Source: Ruminococcus sp. Phil11 (GTDB lineage: Bacteria; Bacillota; Clostridia; Oscillospirales; Ruminococcaceae). From it: a stretch of 64,000 bases of DNA. The stretch covers positions 56,876 to 120,875 of the forward strand of contig MSGZ01000038.1 of NCBI GenBank assembly GCA_001940925.1, read 5' to 3'. The position numbers were made by a program, and so were the translations under genes. The first letter of the stretch is position 1, and each line of letters opens with the position of its first letter. Under the pieces are notes generated by a model. The model made no database searches. It was not told where the DNA came from and saw nothing but the letters and a program-made list of their open reading frames with translations. Below are positions 19,795-28,639 of this stretch, piece after piece.

Positions 19795-20565
19795 ATGCTG
19801 ACGATTGACCTTCGCGGCAATCTTGCCGTCATTACCGGCGCGTCCGGTATGCTCGGCAGAGTGATTGCGCGAACCTTCGCAGACTGCGGTGCCGATCTGG
19901 TGCTGCACTACTTTCAGAATAAGGATGAAGCGGATCTTCTCGCAGGTGAGCTGCGCCGCAAGACCGGCCGGAGAGTTATGACCGTGCAGGCGGACATCAC
20001 CTCCGCGGAGGACGTTGCGCGCATGAAAAATGACGTTGTTGCGAAGTTCGGCGTGCCGGATATCCTTGTGCACAATGCCGTTGTGCAGTATGAGCGGAAG
20101 TCCGTGCTGGAACAGCCGCTTGCGGATTTCGCAAGTCAGTTTGATTCCTGCGTGATGCAGACCGTGCATATGACAAAGGCCTTTGTGCCGGAGATGATCG
20201 CGCGCGGAAACGGCGGCCGGATCGTCGTCATCAACACGGAATGCGCATCGCTTGCGGAGCCGGATTTCGGCGCGTATGTCGCCGGAAAGCGCGGTCTGGA
20301 CGGACTTGTCCGCGTGCTTGCAAAGGAACTCGGCCCGCATCAGATTACGGTCAATCAGGTCGCGCCGGGCTGGACTGTCACCGAAAACGACCGCCGCGAC
20401 CATACCGAGGCACAGCCGGAATACGAAAAAACCGTGCCGCTCGGACGGCGCGGAACCGATGCGGAAATCGCGCAGATGTGTGCATTTCTGGCGTCTCCGC
20501 TCGCATCGTTCACGACAGGTGCTTATATCCCGGTATCGGGCGGCAGAGTGATGCCGGCGATCTGA
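19795..20565 (+). CDS. Short-chain dehydrogenase/reductase
   Basis: The product is 256 aa. It is a classical SDR: the nucleotide-binding TGASGMLG (about 14-21), the catalytic Ser in INTECAS, and YVAGK with Tyr161 and Lys165. The structural NNAG motif is changed to HNAV. The C-terminal APGWTVTEND and PVSGG segments are similar to FabG-type enzymes. It probably uses NAD(P)H to reduce a ketone, but the substrate cannot be assigned. It starts after AAAGGGGG and lies in the run of plus-strand genes from deoC to purB. Confidence 0.85.
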   Translation: MLTIDLRGNLAVITGASGMLGRVIARTFADCGADLVLHYFQNKDEADLLAGELRRKTGRRVMTVQADITSAEDVARMKNDVVAKFGVPDILVHNAVVQYERKSVLEQPLADFASQFDSCVMQTVHMTKAFVPEMIARGNGGRIVVINTECASLAEPDFGAYVAGKRGLDGLVRVLAKELGPHQITVNQVAPGWTVTENDRRDHTEAQPEYEKTVPLGRRGTDAEIAQMCAFLASPLASFTTGAYIPVSGGRVMPAI

Positions 20566-20566
20566 A

Positions 20567-21181
20567 ATGAGACGGATTGCATTTCTGCTGACGGCTGCGG
20601 GTTTTCTTCTGACAGCCTGCGGCAGCAAGGTTCCGGCTGAATCCGGAACAGAGCAGGCGAAAAACCATGCGGAGCTGAAAAAGTCCGGTGACGGCTATTC
20701 ATTTTACAGCAAGACACTGAACCGGGAGATCAGTGTCAGCACGCAGGACGGCGTTTCAGAGGAATATGTCCGCCGCTGTGCGGATGATCTGGAAAATATG
20801 TCCGATGCACTGTTTGCCGATATCTGTGAGGGCGCAAAGCAATATTGCCTGTGGTCCATTGAAATGGAAAAGGACGCGCTGGGCGAGGAATATGCGGAAA
20901 CAGATGCTTATCACAAGGTTACGGAGGATACGCCTGCCGCAGAGATGCGCCCGCTGTTTGACCTGTACGATATGTACATCTATGTGCCGGATGATGAAAA
21001 TATTGCCGCTTATACGCTCAGCCGATGGTGTGACTGGGAGGTTGAGCACGGCATAGCGGTCATCATAAAGGGCGGCGCGTTATTGTATGTCGGTTCTTCT
21101 TCCGCGTTTTCGCCATGGGAACCCGCGTATTATACCGAGGGCGAAGGCAGAGCGTGGAATTACGCGCACAAAGGAGAATGA
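20567..21181 (+). CDS. Putative lipoprotein, unknown
   Basis: The product is 204 aa. A type II signal peptide is clear: MRR, a hydrophobic stretch and lipobox LTAC with Cys18. The mature part holds Tyr- and Glu-rich stretches and ends in a region with AVIIKGGALLYVGSS. No family is recognised. It starts 1 bp after the SDR stop, with little ribosome site, so translation is likely coupled. Confidence 0.75.
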   Translation: MRRIAFLLTAAGFLLTACGSKVPAESGTEQAKNHAELKKSGDGYSFYSKTLNREISVSTQDGVSEEYVRRCADDLENMSDALFADICEGAKQYCLWSIEMEKDALGEEYAETDAYHKVTEDTPAAEMRPLFDLYDMYIYVPDDENIAAYTLSRWCDWEVEHGIAVIIKGGALLYVGSSSAFSPWEPAYYTEGEGRAWNYAHKGE

Positions 21182-21183
21182 AT

Positions 21184-21393
21184 ATGCGTTATATGCTTTG
21201 TTATGCGATCAAGGTCAGCTCTCCGAAGGTGGAAACGGAATATTTTGAATCCTTCGCTGATGCTGTCATGAAATATACTGTCCTGTGCAGCAATTGCCGG
21301 GACGTTGTGCTGGCTGACCTCGAAAAGGAAACGGTCATCCGGCATTTCTCGCACCGCATAGTCGGCGGCAATGTTTCGATCACCAATTTTTAA
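21184..21393 (+). CDS. Small hypothetical protein
   Basis: The product is 69 aa, starting at the ATG at 21184 after AAAGGAG with 7-nt spacing; an ATG 6 nt earlier is too close to that site. It begins MRYMLCYAIKVSSPK and includes a CSNC pair. No membrane segment or family is seen. It sits 11 bp before purB and shares its transcript. Confidence 0.65.
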   Translation: MRYMLCYAIKVSSPKVETEYFESFADAVMKYTVLCSNCRDVVLADLEKETVIRHFSHRIVGGNVSITNF

Positions 21394-21404
21394 GGAGGAT
21401 ACCA

Positions 21405-22838
21405 ATGAGTACCAACAGCTATGAATCCCCGTTCTGCACCCGTTATGCGAGCAAGGAGATGCAGTATCTCTTTTCCGCAGACAAGAAGTTTTCCACATGG
21501 CGCCGCCTGTGGGTCGCGCTGGCAAGAGCAGAGCACGAGCTGGGACTGAACGTCACAGCGGAGCAGGTCGCGGAGCTGGAAGCGCATATCAATGACATTG
21601 ATTATGAGGCTGCAGCAAAGCGCGAGAAGGAATGCCGCCATGACGTCATGTCCCATGTTTATGCATACGGACTTGTCTGCCCGAACGCAAAGGGCATCAT
21701 TCACCTCGGCGCGACTTCCTGCTATGTCGGTGACAATACCGATATCATCATCATGCGGGATGCGCTGAAGCTGATCCGCACCAAGCTTGTGACCGTGCTC
21801 GGCAATCTCGCGAAGTTCGCGGATGAATGGAAGGCACAGCCCTGTCTTGCGTATACGCACTGCCAGCCCGCACAGCTGACGACCGTCGGCAAGCGTGCAA
21901 CACTCTGGATGAACGAACTGCTGATGGACCTCGAAGAACTGGATTTCCAGCTCGGCAGAATGAAGCTGCTCGGCTCCAAGGGTACGACCGGAACGCAGGC
22001 GTCCTTCATGGAGCTGTTTCACGGGGACGGCGCGAAGATTCGTGCAATGGAGCAGAAGATCGCCGTTGAAATGGGCTTTGCCGCGGATGCGGTCGTGCCG
22101 GTCTCCGGTCAGACCTACTCCCGCAAGGTCGATGCACAGGTGCTGAACGTGCTCTCCGGCATTGCGCAGAGCGCGATGAAATTCGCGAATGACCTGCGCC
22201 TGCTGCAGTCCTTTAAGGAAATGGAGGAGCCGTTCGAGGCGGGTCAGATCGGTTCGTCTGCAATGGCCTACAAGCGCAACCCGATGCGCAGCGAGCGCAT
22301 CACCGCACTGGCGCGCTACCTCATCACTGACACGCTGAATCCGGCCTTCACCGCAGGTACACAGTGGTTTGAGCGCACGCTCGACGATTCCGCAAACAAG
22401 CGCATTGCCGTTGCAGAGGGCTTCCTCGCGGCAGATGCGATCCTCAATATCATGATGAACGTCACCTCCGGCATGGTCGTGTATCCGGCAGTCATCCGGC
22501 AGCGCGTCATGAATGAGCTGCCCTTCATGGCGACCGAAAACGTCATCATGGACGCAGCAGCGGCAGGCGGCGACCGTCAGGAGCTGCATGAGCATATCCG
22601 CATTCATTCTATGGCGGCCGGTGCTGAGGTCAAGCAGAAGGGCCTGAAAAATGACCTCTGCGAGCGCATCGTCAATGACCCGATCTTCGGCGTGACCGCG
22701 GAAGAACTGGAAGGCAAGCTCGATCCGGCAAATTATACCGGCAGAAGCGTGCAGCAGGTCGAGGAGTTCCTCGCGGAATTTGTGAATCCGGTGCTCAAGG
22801 ATGCGGAATCCGCAGCGGACGTTGAACTGACCGTCTAA
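21405..22838 (+). CDS. purB: Adenylosuccinate lyase
   Basis: The product is 477 aa. It belongs to the fumarase/aspartase superfamily and catalyses two fumarate-releasing steps of purine synthesis (SAICAR to AICAR, adenylosuccinate to AMP). The signature loop GSSAMAYKRNPM is near residue 284, with THCQPAQ and TSCYVGDN substrate loops earlier. The length is typical of the eukaryote-like PurB branch found in several Clostridia. The start has GGAGG at the correct spacing. No other purine gene is adjacent. Confidence 0.95.
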   Translation: MSTNSYESPFCTRYASKEMQYLFSADKKFSTWRRLWVALARAEHELGLNVTAEQVAELEAHINDIDYEAAAKREKECRHDVMSHVYAYGLVCPNAKGIIHLGATSCYVGDNTDIIIMRDALKLIRTKLVTVLGNLAKFADEWKAQPCLAYTHCQPAQLTTVGKRATLWMNELLMDLEELDFQLGRMKLLGSKGTTGTQASFMELFHGDGAKIRAMEQKIAVEMGFAADAVVPVSGQTYSRKVDAQVLNVLSGIAQSAMKFANDLRLLQSFKEMEEPFEAGQIGSSAMAYKRNPMRSERITALARYLITDTLNPAFTAGTQWFERTLDDSANKRIAVAEGFLAADAILNIMMNVTSGMVVYPAVIRQRVMNELPFMATENVIMDAAAAGGDRQELHEHIRIHSMAAGAEVKQKGLKNDLCERIVNDPIFGVTAEELEGKLDPANYTGRSVQQVEEFLAEFVNPVLKDAESAADVELTV

Positions 22839-23013
22839 GGCACGAAGCCCGTGCAGACGATGACCTGAAGCACGCCGCGGGATCCTGCCGGGAAAACGCA
22901 TGTTATCCCCGGACAAAAGAGGTCGTTTCCGGTATGCATCCGCCGGGCAGATACTGAGAGAACAAAAAATCCGCAAAAAGCGCAATATCAACAGCAAAAT
23001 TTTGCGGAATCCC

Positions 23014-23042
23014 TTGACAATTATAAGGAAATGCACTATAAT
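23014..23042 (+). promoter_or_regulatory. Sigma-A promoter of secDF
   Basis: A near-consensus promoter: TTGACA (23014-23019), 17 bp, TATAAT (23037-23042). The upstream gap from 22839 holds only a short family-2-like fragment. Confidence 0.85.
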
Positions 23043-23107
23043 AGAAATACTTGTCGGCATACGCGACTGCTATGCCCGATTAGTTCAAAAAACAAGGAGG
23101 CTTGGCA

Positions 23108-24565
23108 GTGAAGAGCAAAAAATCCGTCTTTTTCATCGTGTTCTTTCTGATCCTTGCGTTTGCGGCTTCGACCGTGTTCGGCGTCAGAAATCAGTACGGT
23201 GATGTGACAACCCGGTATATCAAGGGTCTGGAGGACATCCGTCTGGGCATTGATATTCAGGGCGGTGTCGATGTCACGTTCGGTCCTGCGGACGGCACCG
23301 ATGCATCAAAAGAACAGTTAGAGGCTGTTGAAAGAGTCATGAAGGACCGTCTGGTCAATCTCGGCATCAATGACTATGAGGTCTATACCGACGAGGGCAA
23401 TGACAAGGTCATCGTCCGTTTTCCGTGGCAGAGCGGTGAAAAGAACTTCGATCCGACCGCAGCCGTCAAGGAGCTCGGCGATACCGCAAAGCTCCAGTTC
23501 CGCAAGGGTCTTGTTTATACGACCGATGTGGACGAGCACGGCGAGGCGACCGTCACCCCCGGCGGCGACGTCATCATCGAGGGCAGCGACGTTGAGGAGG
23601 CTTATGTTTCTCTGGAAACAGACGGCTCCGGCAGCCGCACCGGCAATTATGCGGTGTCTCTCGTGCTGAAAACCGACGGTGCCAAGGCGTTTGCTGATGC
23701 AACACAGGCTGCCATGAACGGCGATGACGAATACCTCGATGTGAACGGCTCCAATTCCAATCACGTGATTTCGATCTGGATGGACAGCAACTGCATTTCC
23801 TATCCGTCCGTCAATGCTGTCATCAGCGACGGTCATGCACAGATCACCGGCAGCTTTGATTATGACGGCGCAAAGGCACTGGCCGACAAGATCAACGGCG
23901 GCGCACTGCCGTTCAACCTGACGACCGAGTCCTACAAGACCATTTCTCCGAGCATGGGCAGCGGTGCACTGAAAATCATGATGATCTCCGGTGTGATCGC
24001 ACTCATTCTCATCATGATCTACATGGTCATTCTGTACCGTCTGCCGGGCTTTGTCGCAGCAATTGCACTGCTCGGTCAGGTTGCAGGTACGCTGGCTGTT
24101 ATTTCCGGCTGGTTCGCGTTTGAGGATTCCAACACGCTGACCATTCCGGGTATCGCAGGTATCATCCTCGCGATCGGCATGGGCGTGGACTGCAACATCA
24201 TCACCGGCGAGCGCATCAAGGAGGAGCTCAACACCGGCAAGTCGCTGGATGCTTCCCTGAAGGCCGCTTACAAGCGTTCCTTTACCTCGATCCTCGACGG
24301 CAACATGACCGTTATTATCGTTTCGATCATCCTGATGGGCGCATTCGGCGTGTCGTCCAGTTTCTTCGCAAAGATCCTTTCGTTCCTGTTCCGCTGGTTC
24401 GGCGTTTCCACCGAGGGCACGATCTACGCATTCGGCTTTACGCTGCTGACCGGTGTTATCTTCAACTTTATCATGGGTGTTCTGGCTTCCCGCCTGATGC
24501 TGACCTCCCTCTCGAAGTTCCAGTGCTTCCAGAACAGAAAACTGTACGGAGGTGCTGAAAAATGA
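23108..24565 (+). CDS. secD: Protein translocase subunit SecD
   Basis: The product is 485 aa from a GTG at 23108, 7 nt after AAGGAGG; a TTG two codons earlier is too close to the site. One N-terminal membrane helix is followed by the conserved GIDIQGGVDVTF (about 46-57), the large periplasmic-type P1 domain and five C-terminal helices with the proton-path region GMGVDCNIITGERIKEE. SecD with SecF uses the proton (or sodium) gradient to pull exported proteins through SecYEG. secF starts inside its stop codon (ATGA). Confidence 0.95.
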   Translation: MKSKKSVFFIVFFLILAFAASTVFGVRNQYGDVTTRYIKGLEDIRLGIDIQGGVDVTFGPADGTDASKEQLEAVERVMKDRLVNLGINDYEVYTDEGNDKVIVRFPWQSGEKNFDPTAAVKELGDTAKLQFRKGLVYTTDVDEHGEATVTPGGDVIIEGSDVEEAYVSLETDGSGSRTGNYAVSLVLKTDGAKAFADATQAAMNGDDEYLDVNGSNSNHVISIWMDSNCISYPSVNAVISDGHAQITGSFDYDGAKALADKINGGALPFNLTTESYKTISPSMGSGALKIMMISGVIALILIMIYMVILYRLPGFVAAIALLGQVAGTLAVISGWFAFEDSNTLTIPGIAGIILAIGMGVDCNIITGERIKEELNTGKSLDASLKAAYKRSFTSILDGNMTVIIVSIILMGAFGVSSSFFAKILSFLFRWFGVSTEGTIYAFGFTLLTGVIFNFIMGVLASRLMLTSLSKFQCFQNRKLYGGAEK

Positions 24566-25557
24566 GTAAGTCGAACAAGAAGAACAAGACCAATACGAAT
24601 ATCCAGTCGATCCTTGAGCAGGTCAAGGTGCGGGACTTCTACGGCAACCGCAAGAAGTTCTTTACGCTGTCCTCTGTTCTGATGGTGCTCGTGGTGCTCT
24701 GCTGCTTTATCTTCGGCGTGCTTGTCTCCATTGAGTTCAAGGGCGGTACGATCGCAACCTACAGCTATACCGGCACGATCGACGAGAATGCTGTCGCGAA
24801 TATCGCGAAGGATTACCTCGGTACGGCTGTCAATGTGCAGACCGGTGAGACCTTTACCGGTGAGAAGGAGCAGTCCCTGACGCTCAGCTTCTCCATGAAG
24901 CAGGGCTTCTCTGCTGACATGCAGGATGCACTGCTCAGCAAGCTGCAGGACAATTTCAAGGATAACGACATCAAGTCTCTGGAATCCAATGACGTTGCCG
25001 CGAAATCCGGTAAGCGCTTCCTGCTGAAGTGCTCTGTTGCCGCGATCTTCGCTTCCATCGTTCTGATCCTGTATATCTCCTGGAGATTCAAGCGTATTTC
25101 CGGCTGGAGTGCCGGTGTGTTCGCGGTCGTCGCGCTGCTGCATGACCTCGTTATCGTATTCGGCACATTCGTCATCTGCCGCTTTGAGATCGACTCGAAT
25201 TTCATGGCTGTCATCCTGACGATCCTCGGTTATTCGGTCAATGATACGATCGTTATCTACGACCGTATCCGTGAGAACCAGAGTCTCCTGCCGCCGACAA
25301 CCAAGCTGCCGGAGCTGGTCAACATCTCGCTGAGCCAGACCATGCGCAGAACGATCCGCACTTCGGTCACGACCATTACCGCAATGCTGATCGTCACGAT
25401 CCTTGCAGCGGTCAACAATGTGACCTCGATCATGCGGTTCAGCATTCCGATGACCGTCGGTATGATCTCCGGATGCTATTCCTCGCTGTGCCTCGCTCCG
25501 ATGCTCTGGACTGCGTGGAAGATGCGTGAGAAGAAGGCCGCAAAGACCGAGGAATAA
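24562..25557 (+). CDS. secF: Protein translocase subunit SecF
   Basis: The product is 331 aa. It has a basic cytoplasmic N-terminus, a first membrane helix (about 32-52), VSIEFKGGT, then five further helices with YSVNDTIVIYDRIRE (about 227-241), the SecF signature. The start overlaps the secD stop by 4 bp. The C-terminal tail is basic and acidic and short. A terminator follows about 100 bp later. Confidence 0.95.
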   Translation: MSKSNKKNKTNTNIQSILEQVKVRDFYGNRKKFFTLSSVLMVLVVLCCFIFGVLVSIEFKGGTIATYSYTGTIDENAVANIAKDYLGTAVNVQTGETFTGEKEQSLTLSFSMKQGFSADMQDALLSKLQDNFKDNDIKSLESNDVAAKSGKRFLLKCSVAAIFASIVLILYISWRFKRISGWSAGVFAVVALLHDLVIVFGTFVICRFEIDSNFMAVILTILGYSVNDTIVIYDRIRENQSLLPPTTKLPELVNISLSQTMRRTIRTSVTTITAMLIVTILAAVNNVTSIMRFSIPMTVGMISGCYSSLCLAPMLWTAWKMREKKAAKTEE

Positions 25558-25653
25558 GCGCAAAAACCCCGCGTTCCGGCGAAGAATGCATACGAAAAAA
25601 CAAAAAATAATCCGGAATGCTCCCCGTCCTTGTGGGATTCTCTGAAAATCAAC

Positions 25654-25688
25654 GAAGCACCTTGCGTTTGCAGGGTGCTTCGTGTTAT
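25654..25688 (+). terminator. Terminator after secF
   Basis: GAAGCACC (25654-25661) pairs with GGTGCTTC (25674-25681), followed by a T-poor GTGTTATAAT. The hairpin overlaps the -35 box of the next gene's promoter. Confidence 0.6.
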
Positions 25689-25691
25689 AAT
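25662..25691 (+). promoter_or_regulatory. Promoter of the TIM-barrel isomerase gene
   Basis: TTGCGT (25662-25667) and TATAAT (25686-25691) with an 18-bp spacer. The box lies inside the secF terminator hairpin. Confidence 0.55.
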
Positions 25692-25760
25692 ATGAATGAA
25701 TAAAGTGCGAATATTGCCGTATGCTGCGCATATTCGCTGCCGCAGACGGAGGAGGAAACC

Positions 25761-26561
25761 ATGATCGCTGCTGTTTCAACTGCATGTCTGTTTCCGAAGC
25801 CGACCGAGGACGCGCTCTATGATCTGTGTCTGCACGGGATCCAGAATGTGGAGCTGTTCCTCAATGCCCCCTCTGAATGCAAACCGGTCTTTGCAAACGA
25901 CCTCTGTGCGCTGCTGAAACGCTTTGGCGTGCGCTGTGTTTCGGTGCATCCGTGGACGGCGACGCATGAGGGCTTCATGCTGTTTTCCAAATATCCGCGC
26001 CGCTGCGCCGACTTCCTCGATGAGGCAAAGCCGGTCTTTGAGCTGATGCAGCGTGCCGGTGCAAAATATTATGTCCTGCACGGCTCCAATCCCGGCAGGG
26101 TGACAACCGAGATCTACTGCGAGCGGTTTCAGCTGCTCTGTGAGGCGGCAAAGCCCTACGGCGTGACCGTCACGCAGGAGAATGTTGTCAAGTTTGAAAG
26201 CCAGAGCCTGAAATTCCTGCGGGAATTCTGCAGGATCCTCGGCGACGACGCAAAGCTGACCTTTGATACCAAGCAGGCGGTTCGTTCCGGCGTGGATATC
26301 AGCGAGGCGGTGCGTGCCGTCGGAAAGCATATCGTGCATGTGCATATCAGCGACCACGGCGGGCTCGGAGACTGCCTGCGCATCGGAAAGGGGCGTTTTC
26401 AGATCGCGCCGTTCCTTGCGGCACTGCAGCAGCAGGGCTTTGACGGTGCCGTTACGCTGGAGCTTTACCGCGAGGCCTTCGGCAGCACCGCGGAGCTTGC
26501 AGAGGACTGGCAGAAGCTGAACCGGCTGATTCAGAAGGCCGGGAGCCCCGGCGGGCGATGA
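25761..26561 (+). CDS. Sugar phosphate isomerase/epimerase-like TIM barrel
   Basis: The product is 266 aa, starting at an ATG after GGAGGA. It is a xylose-isomerase-like barrel (AP endonuclease family 2 fold). The metal-binding type residues are visible in VSVHPWTA, VLHGSNP, VTQENVVKF, LTFDTKQA and HVHISDHGG, and a late TLELYRE. Members include sugar epimerases, 2-keto-myo-inositol dehydratases and endonuclease IV, so the substrate is open. It has its own promoter and no obvious pathway partners. Confidence 0.82.
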   Translation: MIAAVSTACLFPKPTEDALYDLCLHGIQNVELFLNAPSECKPVFANDLCALLKRFGVRCVSVHPWTATHEGFMLFSKYPRRCADFLDEAKPVFELMQRAGAKYYVLHGSNPGRVTTEIYCERFQLLCEAAKPYGVTVTQENVVKFESQSLKFLREFCRILGDDAKLTFDTKQAVRSGVDISEAVRAVGKHIVHVHISDHGGLGDCLRIGKGRFQIAPFLAALQQQGFDGAVTLELYREAFGSTAELAEDWQKLNRLIQKAGSPGGR

Positions 26562-26676
26562 TCGGAAGCACACAGGATACAAAGAGAAAAGAATGCTGAA
26601 TCCATGCGGTCCTACGCATGTGATATAAAAAAGAAAAAGAAAACCGGAGATCACAAAACAGAAGGGAGTGTCCTCT

Positions 26677-27162
26677 ATGCGTTGTCCGTTCTGCGGGTAT
26701 GAGGATACAAAGGTCATTGATTCGCGCTCTGTGGAAGGAAAGAAAAAACGCCGCAGATGCTGCACGGTATGCGGCAAGCGATTCACGACCTTTGAATGTG
26801 TGGAACGACCCATGCTCATGGTGACCAAGCGCGACGGCTCGATCGAGCCGTTCAACCGCAACAAGCTCATGGGCGGCATCTACAACTCGATCAAGAAGCG
26901 GCCGGTCAAAAATGAGCAGGTCAATCAGCTCGTTGATGAGATCGAAGCCGAGCTTGCAAATGAAATGGTCGCGGAGGTCTCCCCCGACCGCATCGGCAGC
27001 ATGGTCATGGAGCGGCTCATCAAAATTGACCCGGTCGCCTATGTCCGCTTTGCTTCGGTGTATCTGCGCTTTTCCGACGCCGCGGATTTCGTCCGCGTCA
27101 TCAGCGAGATGCAGGAGAAGGCCGAAAACGCAGAGAACGCAGTCAGCGAACAGGATAAATAA
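26677..27162 (+). CDS. nrdR: Transcriptional repressor NrdR
   Basis: The product is 161 aa from the ATG at 26677, 8 nt after GGGAG; a GTG three codons upstream overlaps that site. The N-terminal zinc ribbon has Cys pairs in MRCPFCG and CTVCGKRF. The rest is the ATP-cone domain (KRDGSIEPFNRNKLM). NrdR senses ATP/dATP and represses ribonucleotide reductase genes by binding NrdR boxes; no nrd gene is in this window. The 3' end overlaps the convergent gene by 20 bp. Confidence 0.96.
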   Translation: MRCPFCGYEDTKVIDSRSVEGKKKRRRCCTVCGKRFTTFECVERPMLMVTKRDGSIEPFNRNKLMGGIYNSIKKRPVKNEQVNQLVDEIEAELANEMVAEVSPDRIGSMVMERLIKIDPVAYVRFASVYLRFSDAADFVRVISEMQEKAENAENAVSEQDK

Positions 27163-27562
27163 GCTGCGTTTCTTCGTCATAGATCTGTGCGCCCGCGAGC
27201 GCATCCCCGGCGATCAGCAGCTCCGCTTTGCAGTGCGGCGATATCCCGTTCTCCACGGGATAAAGATATTGCTTTGCACACTGTCCTGCGTACTGCTCCG
27301 GTGAGATCCCCTGCTGATGCTGTACTGTCAGCCAGCGTTGACCCGCTGCGGTGCTCCATGCATCCGGAATCTGTGTGTCACGGACGGCCGGTTCCCCGAG
27401 CTGCCAGCCGCGCAGCGTCAGCCATGCTTCGGCAGCGGCTGCATCCGGCAGAATGACAGCATCCTGCTGCGGCTGTTTCCGCATCAGCCAAACGGCGGCA
27501 AGCAGAAGCAGCAGCAGACATAAAATCACGGTGCGGAGAAACCGCTTCTTCGTTCTCTGCAC
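27143..27562 (-). CDS. DUF4830-like membrane-anchored protein
   Basis: The product is 139 aa from a GTG at 27562, 8 nt after AAGGGGG. It has an Arg/Lys-rich start, a single membrane helix (about residues 9-26), then an outer domain with AWLTLRGWQLGEPAV and HQQGISPEQYAGQ. That resembles DUF4830 proteins of Clostridia, but the match is by eye. It overlaps nrdR tail-to-tail and is divergent from the pseudouridine synthase gene. Confidence 0.65.
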   Translation of the reverse strand: MQRTKKRFLRTVILCLLLLLLAAVWLMRKQPQQDAVILPDAAAAEAWLTLRGWQLGEPAVRDTQIPDAWSTAAGQRWLTVQHQQGISPEQYAGQCAKQYLYPVENGISPHCKAELLIAGDALAGAQIYDEETQLIYPVR

Positions 27563-27632
27563 GGCGATCACCCCCTTTTCTGAAAGATATCTATGCGGGA
27601 TGTCCCGCTGATATACCTTGTGAGGTTCTGAT

Positions 27633-28403
27633 ATGCGGCTTGACCGTTTCTTATCCGGACAGACCGCGCTCTCCCGCAGAGAACTGGGCGAGCTGATCCG
27701 GCGCGGAGCCGTGACCGTCAACGGGACGGTCATCCGGAAGCCGGATGCGGCGGTGCAGCCTGAGACCGATGCGGTGACGCTGCGCGGCAGTCCCGTTTCC
27801 TACAGCGAATTTCACTGGTTCCTGCTCCATAAGCCCGAGGGCGTCATCACAGCCGCCCGCGACCCGAAGCAGCAAACCGTTCTTGATCTGCTTGACCCCG
27901 CCGACCGCCTGCCGAAGCTCGCACCCGTCGGCAGACTCGATAAGGATACCTCCGGTCTGCTGCTCATCACCGATGACGGCGTAACCGCGCACAGAATGAT
28001 CTCCCCGAAGCATCATGTCGCGAAGTATTATCTCGCGAGGCTCCGCGATCCGTTCCGGCAGGAATATATCCGGAAATTCCGGGACGGCATCCTGCTCCGC
28101 GAGGGCGACCGCGAGGAGGCCTGTCAGCCGGCAGAATGCTGTGCAATTGCATCCGATCTCGCCGTTCTGGAGCTGCATGAGGGGAAGTATCATCAGGTGC
28201 GGCGTATGTTCGCCGCTGCGGGCAATCATGTTGAAAACCTGCTCCGCGTACAGATCGGAATGCTGCAGTTGCCCCCGGATCTGCCCGAAAAACGCTATTT
28301 GCCACTTTTCAACAAAGATATAGAATCTGCGCTGAAAAATTCAGATATTTCAACTGTCTGCGCGTTTTGCGCGGAAAATCTTTCGTCATATTGGATAAAG
28401 TAA
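27633..28403 (+). CDS. 16S rRNA pseudouridine synthase, RsuA family
   Basis: The product is 256 aa. An N-terminal S4 domain (MRLDRFLSGQTALSRREL to VTVNGTVI) is followed by the synthase domain with the catalytic Asp in GRLDKDTSGLLL (about 102-113) and KYHQVRRMF near residue 188. RsuA modifies U516 of 16S rRNA; RluB/E/F-type substrates are possible. The start ATG follows GTGAGG. The C-terminal extension of about 40 residues after KRYLPL is unusual in being Cys-containing and not conserved. Confidence 0.9.
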   Translation: MRLDRFLSGQTALSRRELGELIRRGAVTVNGTVIRKPDAAVQPETDAVTLRGSPVSYSEFHWFLLHKPEGVITAARDPKQQTVLDLLDPADRLPKLAPVGRLDKDTSGLLLITDDGVTAHRMISPKHHVAKYYLARLRDPFRQEYIRKFRDGILLREGDREEACQPAECCAIASDLAVLELHEGKYHQVRRMFAAAGNHVENLLRVQIGMLQLPPDLPEKRYLPLFNKDIESALKNSDISTVCAFCAENLSSYWIK

Positions 28404-28430
28404 AGGAATGAAGTTTGGTCAATAATCATC

Positions 28431-28459
28431 TTGACCGGAAGCCGAAAATCTGGTATGAT
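28431..28459 (+). promoter_or_regulatory. Sigma-A promoter of the sugar-ABC ATPase gene
   Basis: TTGACC (28431-28436), 17 bp, TATGAT (28454-28459). It implies an untranslated leader of about 175 nt, in which ATGCG/CGCAT (around 28536-28552) and CCGG-rich (around 28568-28596) pairings and a run of six T are visible. Confidence 0.7.
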
Positions 28460-28639
28460 TGTATCAGCGGTTTTATGTGTGCGGACTGTTCGTTCCGGCA
28501 CAGATTTCCGCAGGTTAAATTTGTTTCATTATGTATGCGGTCAGGCGCATACTTGCAGGATGAGACATGCCGGATCGTCCGTCCGGTTCTGCCGGCTCTG
28601 CATGGATAATTTTTTGAGAAATCACAGGAGGACATGAGA

